This document shows, piece after piece, positions 1-11,369 of a stretch of DNA of 64,000 bases. How positions within the stretch are numbered: the first letter of the stretch is position 1; the number at the start of each line of letters is the position of its first letter. The position numbers were made by a program, and so were the translations under genes. Below the pieces are notes generated by a model. The model did no database searches. It saw only the letters and a program-made list of their open reading frames with translations, and was not told where the DNA came from. This stretch comes from Nosema muscidifuracis (lineage: Eukaryota > Microsporidia > Nosematidae), in the NCBI GenBank assembly GCA_028335825.1, contig JAIOKI010000018.1, forward strand, positions 310,001 to 374,000, written 5' to 3'.

Positions 1-1292
1 TCAACCTCCTCTTTTTTATATCAAAATAGATGATAAAACAGTACAAGACTATTTTATATTATATAAAAAATATAATTATTTTATACATTGAAAGAAGATC
101 AATTATAAAGTAGAATTAATGTTAGTCTTTGAGTTAAGAAAATATCATACAGTTTCAGAAAGATTAATTTAAAATAATTATATTGAATAAAATGGCTTAT
201 TCTTATTTTTATAGATTTACTGTTTGGTGTTATAATAAAATATTAATTTAGGTGATATTAATAGTTAAATCTTCTATCCCTAATTTTTGAAGTTTGGTCC
301 CTTGATTTGCCTTATTTGTGTTTTCTTTTCTCTTGTAGTCTCTTAAAATTTTATCTTTCTATAATCATCTTATAGACTCTGGATTGAAAAAATACCTCAA
401 AGCGATTGTTTAGATCTATCTCGTTTTATATTGGTTATTGATATTTATAAATACTCTTCTTAAAATTTTATATACTTATTTTTAAGAGATTTTAATGATT
501 TACTTTCAGGTCGTACTTACGCTTTTTCTTTATTTTAATGTTATTAAGTTATCGAACAATAATATAACTATTTTCATAATTAATATCTTATTATTAATTT
601 TTATTTTTCTAATATCTCATTATTAATTTTCATAATTGATATCTTATTATATTTATTAAATTCTATAATCATCACCGAATATTTTATTGATTTTTCTAAT
701 ATCTCATTATATTTATTAAATTCTATAATCATCACCGAATATTTTATTGATTTTCTTATTATTCAAAAACCAATATTTTTTTATAGATAAAATGATACTA
801 TTTATTGTATATTTAAAAAAAATATGTTATATTAATTAGCTTTATATTCAATATTTCTTTCTTTCAAAAAATAAATTTATATATTGCAAATCACTAAGTA
901 CTTTTTTTTAATAAAAGGCATATTCTCTAATAACAATCATATTGACGAACTAAGATTATTCTTAGTTTTTAATCACTCTTTAATAATTCAAAATAATCTA
1001 TATTTTAATACTACATATTAATTAATATTTTAATATACAGTCTTCTAAATTAATGAATGTGATTTTTTAGTTAATAATTATTATGCTTATTTTTATAATC
1101 ACAGCTTTATACTTATTTTAATATCTTTATTATGCTTATTTTTATAATCACAGTTTTATACTTATTTTTATATCTTTATTTTACACTCACAATTTTATAC
1201 TTATTTTTACATTCACACTTTAATACTTTATCTTATAAAATTGTAATTCATTAAACAAATATTTTTATAAATAATTTTTCCCTTCTTTTTTT
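1..1292. other. AT-rich gene-free start of window with two short tandem duplications
   Basis: I see no credible gene here. A 60-bp period repeat matches between about 641-694 and 701-754 with one or two differences. A second, 49-bp period repeat lies at about 1081-1180. No telomere-type repeats, tRNA or rRNA were seen. Confidence 0.6.
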
Positions 1293-2111
1293 ATGAACTA
1301 TTACACAATCCCTGAACAAGACATTGTAGATAAAAAGTATAATTCTCCTATAGAATTCATAGATGATTATATAGACATGTACACTAAACAAGCTAGAGTA
1401 TTTTATAAAGTATATGCTAAAGATATACAATATTACAAAATATATGAACAATCATTTTTAAATTATTTAATAATAAAAACAGGAGAAAGATTAATTAATA
1501 TAAATGACTTTATTAAAATAGAAGATCTTATTAAAGACTTCTTAAGTAGAAGATTCTATGATGAAATTTTTATTCAACATACAACTCTAATATATATTAA
1601 AGGAGTAGCTATTCTTTTAGACAAGGTTGATTTAGAAATTAACCAGTATAATTATTCAAATATTAATTGTCTATATTTTTATACTAATCTTAAAATTAAT
1701 TTATATAAATTATTTACTAAAAAGGCTTTGAAACATATCAAAATGAATAAAGAGTCATTTATAGAATATAATGAGTCATTCTGGGATATATTAAATGAAA
1801 ATATAAAAGAAATGAATAATATAAATAAGAATATAGAGAATATAGGTGTATCTTATATAATAAAAGATTCTGATCTTTTAAAACGTATTTCTGTATCTAC
1901 TAATTTACTTGGAGATTACAGGGTACAAAAATATGAAAAAAAAATATTCCTTGAAGTTTTATTAGAAAGAATTCAATTTATTATTGGGGATGTATCTAAT
2001 GATAAGAAATATATAATTATTACAAAATTGATAAGTGAGCTTATTCTTAAAGGTATTTGTATAGAGAAAGATTTAATAGAATATATAAAATATTCTAAGG
2101 AACTTATATGA
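1293..2111 (+). CDS. Orphan protein, 272 aa
   Basis: I do not recognise this protein. It is rich in Ile, Asn, Lys and Tyr, predicted mostly helical from composition, with no signal peptide, membrane segment or zinc-type Cys cluster. The start is supported by a CCC motif about ten bases upstream of the ATG, the usual arrangement in this window. The gene ends in TGA, unlike most genes here, which end in TAA. Its last seven codons lie in a 21-bp unit that is repeated directly after the stop, so the present 3' end may have been shaped by tandem duplication. Confidence 0.75.
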   Translation: MNYYTIPEQDIVDKKYNSPIEFIDDYIDMYTKQARVFYKVYAKDIQYYKIYEQSFLNYLIIKTGERLININDFIKIEDLIKDFLSRRFYDEIFIQHTTLIYIKGVAILLDKVDLEINQYNYSNINCLYFYTNLKINLYKLFTKKALKHIKMNKESFIEYNESFWDILNENIKEMNNINKNIENIGVSYIIKDSDLLKRISVSTNLLGDYRVQKYEKKIFLEVLLERIQFIIGDVSNDKKYIIITKLISELILKGICIEKDLIEYIKYSKELI

Positions 2112-2147
2112 TATTCTAAGGAACTTATATGATATTCTACTTATATG
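2090..2147. repeat. 21-bp tandem repeat spanning the stop codon of the orphan gene
   Basis: A 21-bp unit containing the last codons and TGA stop of the upstream gene occurs at 2090-2110 and 2111-2131, followed by a shortened copy at 2132-2147. The period is a multiple of three. From 2148 to about 2230 the sequence degrades into related AT-rich repeats. Confidence 0.8.
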
Positions 2148-2609
2148 ATATTCTTAATTTATATATTCTACTTATATAATATCTTATTTATATATTTTAC
2201 TTATATAATATTTTAATTAATATATTATATAAGTAGAATATTATTCAAGTATCATTAAAGAAATCAGATTGAAGAAGATTTTTTTATATTTTGAATGAAT
2301 CTCTTAACAAATGCTAATTTATTTTTCTTTAAAGGATCAACATTTATCAATCTAATCTAGAAGAATGAAAAAGAAAAATGTTAGAAGTATTTTATATTCA
2401 ATCTTATAATTAAATATGTAGGTTGGTATATCTAATTAAAATGTTAGAAGTAAAACTACAAGTCTTTTATATTTAAATCATTTATCTTTTGAATAAAAAA
2501 AGAACTGTTACATTTCATAGAAAAATTTAATAATTAATGATATGAGAATTTTATTGGTTAATTTCATATATTTTAACTTAGTTTTTTAAGAATAAAAAGT
2601 AATCAAACT

Positions 2610-2870
2610 TTTTTAATATTAAAATATATTGAAAACTTAATCAAAATATATTATAACTATCAAAAATATCAAAATATTTTGAAAACTTAATCAAAATATA
2701 TCATAACTATCAAAAATATCAAAATATATTGAAAACTAATGAAATATATCATAACAATCAAAAATATCAAAATGAATTATAACAATCAAAAATATCAAAA
2801 AATATCATAACAATCAAAATGCATTATAACAATCAAAACATAATCAAAAAATATCATAACCAATGAAATA
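2610..2870. repeat. Degenerate AT-rich tandem array upstream of MCM2
   Basis: Variants of a roughly 25-55 bp unit containing the words AATATCAAAA and ATAACAATCAA are repeated several times up to about 30 bases before the MCM2 start. The remainder of the 2112-2901 gap shows no gene. Confidence 0.6.
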
Positions 2871-2901
2871 AACATTTAATATTTGATTTTATATCCCTTC
2901 A

Positions 2902-5226
2902 ATGGTAAAAAGAAAATATAATGAAGATAAAGAAAATGAATCAATATCATCTACAGAAGAAGAAATAGGAACATCAAGTATTTTATTTGATAATAACGAA
3001 GTTTCAAGTGATACTGAAATAGTTGAAGAAAATTTTAATAACGATGAAACTGATTTATTATCAGATGCATACCAGCAAAGTGAACACGATTTTAATTCAA
3101 ATTCTTATAACGATATTAATGAAGAATCGTGAGAAGAATATCAAAACATTGACGTAGAAAAATTAGTCTTAGAAAATAATTTGTGTAAAAATTTTTTTGA
3201 AAAAACGTTTTTTATTAATTCTGTTAAAAATATATTTATAAAGTTTTTAAATAATTATAAGAATAAAAAATATATTAAACTTATTAAAGAAATGTGTGGA
3301 GATAATTTAGAAAGTCTTAGGGTTAGTTATATGGATATATCTGATTATAACGAAATCTTGCTTAAATTATTAGATTCTTATCCTGAACAAACTATTGAAA
3401 TTATGGAAAATGGTCTTGATGCAGTAGTTCGTACATATTTTCCAAATTATAATGTTATTAAAAAGAAGTTACACGTTAGAATTACTGAATTACCAGTAAG
3501 TGAGAATATAAGATCTTTAAGAAATAATCATCTAAACAAATTAGTTAAAATTAGAGGAGTAGTAACGAGAAGAACTGGTGTATTTCCTCAATTTTATATT
3601 ATAAAATATACTTGTGTAAAATGTCAAGCTACTTTTGGACCATTTATGGCTAATATTTCTAAACCAAGTTATTGTTACGAATGTCAATCTAAAGGACCTT
3701 TTGTTATAAATAGTTCTGAGACTGTTTATAAAGATTTTCAAAAATTGACTTTACAAGAAGTTCCGGGAACAACCCCACCTGGAACATTACCTAGATCAAA
3801 AGAAATTTTGATATTTTATGATTTAATTGATTCAGCAAAACCAGGTGAAGAAATAGAAGTAACTGGTATTTATAAAAATAATTTTAATGTAGCATTGAAT
3901 ATTAAAAACGGATTTCCAGTATTTTTCACTGTAATAGAAGCTGTTTCTATAGATAAAAATGTAGGAAAAGTTGGACTCAATGAAGAAGATATAAAAGAAA
4001 TTAAAAGGTTTTCTAAGAAACCAAATGCTAAAAATATTATATTTAATTCAATAGCTCCAGGAATATGTGGACATTTTAATGTAAAAAGAGCTATAGCTAT
4101 TGCTTTATTTGGTGGTATGGCTAAAGAAAAAAATAATCATAGAGTTAGAGGAGATATTAATGTACTTTTATTAGGAGATCCTGGTACAGCTAAATCTCAA
4201 TTTTTAAGGTATGTTGAGAAAACGAGTAATAGAGCTATATTAGCTACTGGTCAAGGAGCTAGTGCTGTAGGATTAACAGCTTCTGTTCGTAAAGATCCAG
4301 TTTTAAAAGAATGGACTTTAGAAGGAGGTGCACTTGTTTTAGCAGATAATGGAGTATGTTTGATAGATGAATTTGATAAAATGAATGAACATGATCGTAC
4401 TTCAATACATGAAGCTATGGAACAGCAATCAATTTCTATTTCTAAGGCTGGTATAGTAGCTACTTTACATGCTAGATGTACAATAATAGCAGCAGCTAAT
4501 CCTACAAGAGGAGTTTATAATTCGTCACTGACTTTTGCACAAAATGTTAATCTTTCTGATCCGATTCTTTCACGTTTTGATATTTTGTGCGTAGTTAAAG
4601 ATATTATAGATTCTAAAGAAGATGAAATAATGGCGAATTATATATTAAATTCTCATGAAGGTAAGAAAAGAGAAGGAAAAGATTTATTAGATCATGATTT
4701 CCTTAAGAAATATATTTTATATTGCCGTACTCATATAAACCCAGTATTTTCTAATGTAAATGTTGATAAGATATCTAATTTATATTCTGAATTAAGAAGA
4801 GAGAGTATTTCTTCAGGTCTACCAATTACAGTTAGACATATAGAAAGTATAATAAGAATATCTGAAGCACTTGCTAAAATGGAGTTAAGAAGTTATGTTA
4901 CTTTTGAGGATATAGATGAATCAATATCAGTTGTATTAGATTCTTTCATGGGAGCTCAAAAATATTCTATAACAAAAAATATGAAGAAGAAGTTTTTAAA
5001 ATATTTTCATAAGAATAATTCCGACATTATCATTTTTATACTTAAAGAAATGTTTAATAAAAGAATTAGAGCATATAATTCTAATTTTATATTGGTAGAT
5101 GAACTTAATAAACAATTGAAAGGATATGGAATATCATGTCCTACAGATTTCTATAATTCTAAGGAGTTTATAGATAATGGATTTGTATTTGATAGTGAGA
5201 ATAATCATATTTGCAGAAGTGTTTAA
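2902..5226 (+). CDS. MCM2: MCM2 replicative helicase subunit, with an internal in-frame TGA
   Basis: MCM2 is one of six subunits of the MCM2-7 helicase that licenses and unwinds replication origins in the nucleus. Assignment to MCM2 rests on the N-terminal domain with a C-x2-C-x16-C-x2-C zinc finger, the MCM2-like segment around the second finger half (CPECQSKGPF-like) and an acidic Ser/Glu-rich N-terminal tail. Walker A GDPGTAKS is at codons 425-432, Walker B LIDEFDK around codon 489, and the SRFD arginine finger at codon 558. CCC at 2895-2897 supports the start at 2902. The frame is open for 76 codons, broken by TGA at 3130-3132, then open to 5226. Sequence just after the TGA still resembles the MCM2 N-terminal helical domain. 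The first ATG after the stop is at 3292, directly before the recognisable MCM N domain. The TGA may be a base error, a polymorphism, or mean that translation really starts at 3292. Confidence 0.9.
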
Positions 5227-5641
5227 ATTAAAATATTAATTAAATATTTAAATATTTTTATTGGTCAATAACAAAATATTATTATTTCTTAATTATAATA
5301 AAAATATCTTTTCTTATCAATTATAATAGAAATATTTTTATTGGTCAATAACATATTATTTTCTCTCAATTATAATAGTTATTTTTTTATTGGTCAATAA
5401 CATATTATTTTCTCTCAATTAAAATAAAAATATCATTTCTCAATTATAATAGAAACATTTTTATTGGCTGATAACAAATTATTTTTTAACTTATAAACGA
5501 TGTAAGACTATCAAAAAATAAATAATCTTATTATCAATAATAATAACTTTTATCTTATATTCTATTAACAATTGAAATAATTTCATTTATAAAAAGATGT
5601 AAATCAAAATATTTAAACATCTTTTATTATTTTTTTTACCC
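5227..5641. repeat. Tandem array between MCM2 and ELP4
   Basis: Four diverged copies of a unit beginning TTTTTATTGGTCAATAAC start near 5257, 5337, 5388 and 5459. The spacing is about 50-80 bases. No gene is visible. Confidence 0.7.
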
Positions 5642-6442
5642 ATGAGTTCCTTTATAAGATCTAATTCAATTTCTAAGATGAAATCAGGATTTTACTTAGA
5701 CAATTTCCTTCCTTCTTTAGATAATTCTTTTATTTTAATTAAAGAAGATGAATATTCTTACATACACGAATATCTTCTAAATACTTTTTTATCAGAAGGA
5801 GTTCACAATAAAGAATCAAATATACTAGCAGTTAGTAAAAATAAAATAGAAATATATGATCAAGCTATTAACTTAAATAATCAAACTAATAAATTAAATG
5901 ATAGTAAAATGTATATAGCTTGGAGATATTCTTCAATTCCTTCTTCAGATTCTTCTTCTAAATATTCTTTATCTAATAAATTAGAATACATGAATGAATT
6001 TCTTAAAGAAGTTTCTATAGATGATATTATTAAGAAATTAAAGAGTACAAAAGGATACAGAATATCAATTTATTCTTTATTTTCTCCTATGTGTATTAAG
6101 TTAGATATAGAAAGATATTTATATGAATTAAAAAAAGTAGTTAGAGAGAATAAACATACCTGTCTAATATCTGTTCCTACTTTTTTATATGAAGATATTA
6201 ATTTTAATCAATATTTTGATACAGTAATGTCTTTAGATTCAAATATTTTTAATAACTATCTTCCCAATTATAAAGCAGTGATATATTTTGAGAAGATTGG
6301 ATTATTTAAGAAGATAAGAGAGAATATGACTGATACATTTAAATTTGGAATTAAGTTTTCTAAAGATAGATTGGTAATTGAAAAGATAGATATACCACCA
6401 GAAGATATAGAAGTAGAAAAGAAGGGATGTACTTCATTTTAA
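5642..6442 (+). CDS. ELP4: Elongator complex protein 4 (Elp4/PAXNEB)
   Basis: Elp4 is a RecA-like subunit of the Elp4-6 ring of Elongator, which modifies wobble uridines of tRNAs. The N-terminal part matches the family pattern: a short Ser/Gly segment, a strand ending in an LIKEDEYS-like stretch, and a following FLSEGV helix. The diagnostic YIAWRY motif, the most conserved element of the family, lies near residue 92. A later YSLFSPMC segment matches the family's FCSPMW-like strand. At 266 aa it is much shorter than yeast Elp4 (456 aa), as expected in a compact genome. CCC lies directly before the ATG. DPH3, which also serves Elongator in yeast as Kti11, occurs at 55.1 kb. Confidence 0.85.
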   Translation: MSSFIRSNSISKMKSGFYLDNFLPSLDNSFILIKEDEYSYIHEYLLNTFLSEGVHNKESNILAVSKNKIEIYDQAINLNNQTNKLNDSKMYIAWRYSSIPSSDSSSKYSLSNKLEYMNEFLKEVSIDDIIKKLKSTKGYRISIYSLFSPMCIKLDIERYLYELKKVVRENKHTCLISVPTFLYEDINFNQYFDTVMSLDSNIFNNYLPNYKAVIYFEKIGLFKKIRENMTDTFKFGIKFSKDRLVIEKIDIPPEDIEVEKKGCTSF

Positions 6443-6629
6443 TAAATAATATTAAAATATAGATTAGTTGATAATATTTTATAATAAATAATATCTATTA
6501 TATTTTCTTATGTATTTTTTTATATAAGATATTTTATAGAGAATAATATTATATAAGAAAAATACATAAGAAAATATTATCAAAATATTATTTTTATATT
6601 ATTTTTATATTTTTTTTTCTACCGTTAAA

Positions 6630-7847
6630 ATGATTTATTTATTTGAAAACTCTACGGGATTTTATTTGTTCAAAATAGAAAATGATAATATTAAGAAAAT
6701 AAACTCATACTCTTTCTCTAATAATGATGAACTTTTAGAAACATACAAATCTTTATCTACAAATATACCAGAAAATTTAATAAGTTTCTTAAAATCTGAA
6801 TTTGAGAAATTAGATGATACACTAGCAGTACGTGATTCAAAACTAGCAACAATAATAACTGAAAAATGTAATATACCTACTAAATTTATACAAGATAATA
6901 ATTTTAGAAAAATTATTAGAGAAATGGAATCTTTTAGTACTCCTAATGATTTGTTAAAAACTCTTTACCTTTCTCATAAAATATCTTTAGATAAAATTAA
7001 ATATGACTCAGAAAAATTAGATTTTATGATAATTCAATCTATTAATCTATTATTAGATATTGATAAAGATATAAATTTACATTGTATGAGAATAAGAGAG
7101 TGGTATGGATTTCATTTTCCTGAATTATCATTGTTAGTAGATGATAACTATCTTTATGTACGGATAGTTTCAGTACTAAAAAATAAATTAAATTTTAAGA
7201 AAAATGATTTGGAAGAAGTAGCAGGTGATTTAACTGATAAAATAATTCAATTATCAAAAAATTCTATGGGTACTGAAATATCTGAAAATGATATTGATAA
7301 TATAATTAATGACTGTACTAGTGTTATAAAAAATTTTGAATATAGAACTAATCTATCTAATTATATAAAGGAGAAGATGGTAGTAGTAGCTCCTAATATA
7401 ACAAATCTTATAGGAGATTTTATGGGTGCTAGATTGATAAGTAAAGCTGGGTCTCTTTGTGATCTTGCTAAATATCCGGGATCTACTGTTCAACTTTTGG
7501 GAGCAGAGAAAAGTCTCTTTCAAGCATTAAGGAATAAATCTAATACACCAAAATATGGAATAATATTTGAATCTTCTTTATTAGGTCAAGTTCCTCCTGA
7601 ATTTAAAGGTAAAGTAGCAAGAACACTTGCTTCTAAAATATCTTTATGTGCTAAAATAGATGCATTAGGAAAAAATCAGACAGGTGAATTTGGAGCAGAA
7701 TGTAAGAATAAAATTATTAATAGAATTAGAAATTTAGAGAATTCTAGTAAACCAAAGAAAAAGGTAATAAAGAAATCTAAATTTATTTTAAATACTGATA
7801 CTAAATATGATGATAAAAAAGATGTTAAACGAATTAAAAAAGAATAA
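6630..7847 (+). CDS. NOP58: Nucleolar box C/D snoRNP core protein Nop58
   Basis: Nop58 is a core protein of box C/D snoRNPs that guide 2'-O-methylation and processing of rRNA in the nucleolus. The order of domains is typical: the short N-terminal NOP5 domain beginning MIYLFENSTGFYLF, a coiled-coil region with MRIREWYGFHFPEL, and the Nop domain with SMGTEIS, then GSLCDLAKYPGSTVQLLGAE and TPKYGIIFESSLLGQ. The SLLGQ stretch fits Nop58 rather than Nop56, which has FIGR there. The C-terminal tail is short but keeps Lys clusters. Length is 405 aa against about 510 in yeast. Only ACCG, not CCC, lies upstream of the ATG. Confidence 0.93.
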   Translation: MIYLFENSTGFYLFKIENDNIKKINSYSFSNNDELLETYKSLSTNIPENLISFLKSEFEKLDDTLAVRDSKLATIITEKCNIPTKFIQDNNFRKIIREMESFSTPNDLLKTLYLSHKISLDKIKYDSEKLDFMIIQSINLLLDIDKDINLHCMRIREWYGFHFPELSLLVDDNYLYVRIVSVLKNKLNFKKNDLEEVAGDLTDKIIQLSKNSMGTEISENDIDNIINDCTSVIKNFEYRTNLSNYIKEKMVVVAPNITNLIGDFMGARLISKAGSLCDLAKYPGSTVQLLGAEKSLFQALRNKSNTPKYGIIFESSLLGQVPPEFKGKVARTLASKISLCAKIDALGKNQTGEFGAECKNKIINRIRNLENSSKPKKKVIKKSKFILNTDTKYDDKKDVKRIKKE

Positions 7848-8098
7848 ATAAATTTTAAACTTTTATATGATTAATCTATTAAACTTTTATATAATTAATC
7901 TTTTTAACTTTTATATAATTAATTTATTAAATTTAAACTTCTATTTTTATGCTATATTAAATTAAACTTCTATTTTTATGCTATATTAAATTAAACTTTT
8001 ATTTTTATGCTGTGATAAATTAAATTTAAAATTTTAATATGCTATATAATTAATCTATTAAATTTTATTATTTATACAAATTTAACTTAGTAAAATTT
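7848..8098. repeat. Short AT-rich repeats between convergent NOP58 and transketolase genes
   Basis: Units of about 27-31 bp, such as TTAAACTTCTATTTTTATGC, are repeated three to four times between the two convergent genes. Confidence 0.6.
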
Positions 8099-9976
8099 TT
8101 AATTCAAAAACTTTTTGATCCTTTCTATTATTTTCTCTGTAGTAAATCCTGCTTCCTTATAAACTTCATCACATTTACCACTCCATCCAAATCTATCTAT
8201 TCCAATTTGATAATCACTATACTTTTGCCATCCAAATGTAGACAAAGCTTCAATACTTATTTTAGTGACATCTTCTAATAAGATAGATTTTTTATATTCT
8301 TCGCTTTGCATCTCAAATAACTCCCAAGAAAAAAAAGATACAACAGAAATCTTCTTATCAATCCACTTCTTTGATATATTAATACATACTTCTATTTCAG
8401 ACCCAGTACCAAATAATATAAAATCAGGATTTTCTTCCTTTATAAGATAATAAGCTCCTTTCATACATTCTAATTCATCTGATTGATTTATGTAAGGAAC
8501 TTTCTGTCTACTAAGAATTATTGCTTTTGGACCTTCAAATTTTAGACAGACTCTTAAAGCTCCTCTACATTCTTTAATATCACATGGTCTAATAACTTTA
8601 AGATTAGGAGTAGCCCTAAGAGTAGAAAGTACTTCTATTGGTTGATGTGTAGGACCATCTTCTCCTAAACATATTGAATCATGAGTTAGTACATAAATAT
8701 TATTAAGGTTATCAAGAGCAGCTAGTCTAACAGATGGGAACCCATAAGAAATAAAATTAAGGAATGTACTACATATTGGTAAAAAGAATCCATGACTAGA
8801 AATTCCATTCATAATACCACACATAGCATGTTCACGTATTCCAAAATTAATAAAATTACCATCTCTATTATTTTTATTGAAATCTGTGCTATCATCAAAT
8901 TTATTTAAACAAGATCCTACTAAATCAGCACTTCCACAAAGAATATTCTTTCTTTTTTTTAGAGTATTGAGTGCTATAGAAAATAATTTTCTAGTAGCCA
9001 ATTTTGATTTATCAATTTCTGTATTTTCAAAAATATCTTCAGATAAATTTGAATTTTTATTTTCTTTTAAATCAATCAATTTTCTTTTCTTTTTAATTGA
9101 GTCTTCAATTTCTTCATTTCTAAATAATTTTATTTTTTCTTTTTTAATTTCATTCCATTCATTAATTAAATCATCAGATACATAAAATTCTTCTAAAGGA
9201 ATTTTATATTTCTCTTTTAATTTCTTTACACCTTCTTCTCCTATTGGACTACCATGAGCTTTATTATTTCCTTCTAATATGCTATCTCTTCCTATAAGTG
9301 TATGTAAAATAATAACTTTAGGTCTATTAGATTTAACATCTAAAGATCTTTTTATTTCATTTATATCTTCACCATCTACTACAAGAACAGTAAAATTTAA
9401 ACTTCTAAATCTCATTTCTACATCCTCATCCATTGATAAAGAAGTTGAACCATCTATCGTTATTTTATTAAAATCATAAATAAATGTTATATTACTTAAA
9501 TTAAGACAAGATGCTATAGAAAAAGACTCTTGAGAAATACCTTCCATGTAACATCCATCTCCGAATACACAATAAACATGAGAATCTTGGTTAAGTTTAA
9601 GTAAAGAAATAGCATATCCTACTGAGTTAGAAACTCCTTGTCCTAATGGACCTGTAGTAGACTCAATTCCTCTAGATTTTTTTTCAGGATGTCCAGGTGT
9701 TAATCCATTAAGCTGTCTAAATTGTTTAAGATCATCTAATGTAAGATACCCCATCAAATAATTCATAACATATTGAAGAGCACATGCATGTCCATTAGAA
9801 AGAATAAAAATATCTCTGGTTGGATTCATGTCATCATCAGGATCAATACGTAGATAATGTTTGTAAAGTGTGTGGATGAATGGAGCTAGACCAAGTGGTG
9901 CACCTGGATGACCACTTTTTGCCTTTTCTACCATGTCTACAACAAGTGTTCGAATATTGTTTATGCTATTTGTCAT
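8099..9976 (-). CDS. TKT: Transketolase
   Basis: Transketolase moves two-carbon units between sugar phosphates in the non-oxidative pentose phosphate pathway, using thiamine diphosphate. The thiamine-binding signature SGHPGAPLGLAP starts at residue 21. A GDG motif followed about 30 residues later by an YDFN asparagine forms the Mg/thiamine site. The second half holds the GIREHAMCGIMNG segment and the HDSICLGEDGPTHQPIE motif around the catalytic region. Length, 625 aa, is slightly below the usual 660-690. A poorly conserved, Lys/Glu-rich linker of about 50 residues sits between the two main domains. The upstream motif is CCTT only. In a parasite lacking many pathways, the enzyme probably supplies pentose phosphates. 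Confidence 0.97.
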   Translation of the reverse strand: MTNSINNIRTLVVDMVEKAKSGHPGAPLGLAPFIHTLYKHYLRIDPDDDMNPTRDIFILSNGHACALQYVMNYLMGYLTLDDLKQFRQLNGLTPGHPEKKSRGIESTTGPLGQGVSNSVGYAISLLKLNQDSHVYCVFGDGCYMEGISQESFSIASCLNLSNITFIYDFNKITIDGSTSLSMDEDVEMRFRSLNFTVLVVDGEDINEIKRSLDVKSNRPKVIILHTLIGRDSILEGNNKAHGSPIGEEGVKKLKEKYKIPLEEFYVSDDLINEWNEIKKEKIKLFRNEEIEDSIKKKRKLIDLKENKNSNLSEDIFENTEIDKSKLATRKLFSIALNTLKKRKNILCGSADLVGSCLNKFDDSTDFNKNNRDGNFINFGIREHAMCGIMNGISSHGFFLPICSTFLNFISYGFPSVRLAALDNLNNIYVLTHDSICLGEDGPTHQPIEVLSTLRATPNLKVIRPCDIKECRGALRVCLKFEGPKAIILSRQKVPYINQSDELECMKGAYYLIKEENPDFILFGTGSEIEVCINISKKWIDKKISVVSFFSWELFEMQSEEYKKSILLEDVTKISIEALSTFGWQKYSDYQIGIDRFGWSGKCDEVYKEAGFTTEKIIERIKKFLN

Positions 9977-10120
9977 AAGGAATAATTTTTTAAATCTTTT
10001 ATAATATGATAAACAAATAAAAATTAATTTTTAATTGATTTGTTAGGTGTATATAAAAACGAATAAAGATTAAAATATGAATTATTTGTCAGTCAGATTT
10101 TAATTTATTGATTCACTTCA

Positions 10121-10236
10121 GTTACGGCCATATCTACTGTAAAGCACCGGAACTCGTCAGCTCTCCGAAGTTAAGCCAGTAAGAGCCTAGTTAGTACTAA
10201 GATGGGAGACCGCTTGGAAAAGCTGAGTGCTGTAAT
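10121..10236 (+). rRNA. 5S ribosomal RNA
   Basis: The sequence has the eukaryotic 5S layout: a terminal stem made by TTACGGC (10122-10128) and GCTGTAA (10229-10235), the conserved AAGCACCGGAACTCG-like left part, AGTTAAGCCAGTAAGAGCC-type internal control region, and GATGGGAGACCGCTTGG on the 3' side. It is about 116 nt long and much more GC-rich than its surroundings. It is a single copy in this window, transcribed opposite to the neighbouring transketolase. Confidence 0.95.
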
Positions 10237-10246
10237 TTTATTTTTT
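10236..10246 (+). terminator. RNA polymerase III T-run terminator of the 5S gene
   Basis: Two T runs (four and six T, split by one A) directly follow the 3' end of the 5S gene, the standard polymerase III stop signal. Confidence 0.75.
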
Positions 10247-11369
10247 ATTAATTTTATTTGAAAACCGATAATGTATTTGACATTTAGAATTATATTAATT
10301 TTTATACAAAAGGTTAGCATTTTGTGTACACAATTTAATTAAGAAATGTTATATTCAAATAATTAATTAACAAGAGATAAATGAAATCAAAAAACAATAA
10401 TGAAGATTTTTAAATGTATAAAATCAATAAAATTTAGCTTATGTTTTCATATATTCTTTCAAATTGATGCCATTAAATTTTCGATTGACAATATTTTTAA
10501 TTAAAATTTATAAATAAAATTTTCAATAAGTCTTAATGCACTAAATAGCTTCAAAATTAAAAATTTTATTAGTTTAATTGTAATTAGACAGTAATTATTA
10601 TTCGAACTATTAATTAATTAATTTAATGATATATTCTTGTTTATAATAAATTATTAGTGTTAAGATTATTAATAAACCAAAATTTAGAAATACAAAATGT
10701 AAAATTTGCCTATTAATTTATTTTTAAATTCTTTGTAAATTAAATAAAATGATAAAAGTTATAATTTTAATTTAAAGATAAGATATCTAGAATAATTATA
10801 CAAGAAAATGATAAATTTAGGAATTATTAATAATAAATTAGACCTTCTACTGTCATAAATATTAAATTTTTATTATAATTAGATCAAGGCTTTGCCTGAA
10901 AGATAAATTTTAGTGTAATCTTCTTTATTTCGTTTTACACTAAAATAATGTCAATTTAAAATCTCGCATATTTATATCAATCATTTTGTAAAATATTGAG
11001 TTTTTAAAAATTGATAGAATTTCTTCTTAATCTATTTCAAAATATCTTGGTGATCTTATTGTTTTGAAAGATTGCGTCATATTTTGTTAAATACGTTTCA
11101 GTTCATAACTTTTGGAATTCTTATTGTTAATGAAGTTTCTTTCCCAATACAATTTTTTATAAAATTTCAATAATTGAAAAAATACGTCAAGAAATGAAAT
11201 ATTAGTTAATATTATCGTTTTAGATCGACCAAATATTAAATATAAGCATAAATATTTTATAATTTTTATCTTAATAATGGTTATTTACAATAATCTGCTT
11301 TAATGTATTTTTAAAAAAAATTCGTTAAAAAAAATAATTATAAATTTTTAAATTTTACTGTCCCCTTCA
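10247..11369. other. Gene-free region between 5S rRNA and the first thymidine kinase
   Basis: I find no open reading frame of useful length. A perfect 11-bp inverted repeat (TTTTAGTGTAA at 10908-10918 and its complement at 10935-10945) with a 16-base spacer is the only clear structure. Confidence 0.6.

Noticed and set aside
1-1292. Telomeric or subtelomeric end
   Set aside because: The short duplications here are not telomere-type repeats and no subtelomeric rRNA unit is present.
2109-3132. TGA read as tryptophan (altered genetic code)
   Set aside because: Conserved Trp positions elsewhere in the window use TGG, and TGA is a plausible stop in the 272-aa gene. One internal TGA is too little evidence.
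3120-3200. An intron covering the TGA in MCM2
   Set aside because: No GTAAGT-type donor or suitable acceptor was seen around the stop, and the frame is unbroken on both sides without a deletion.
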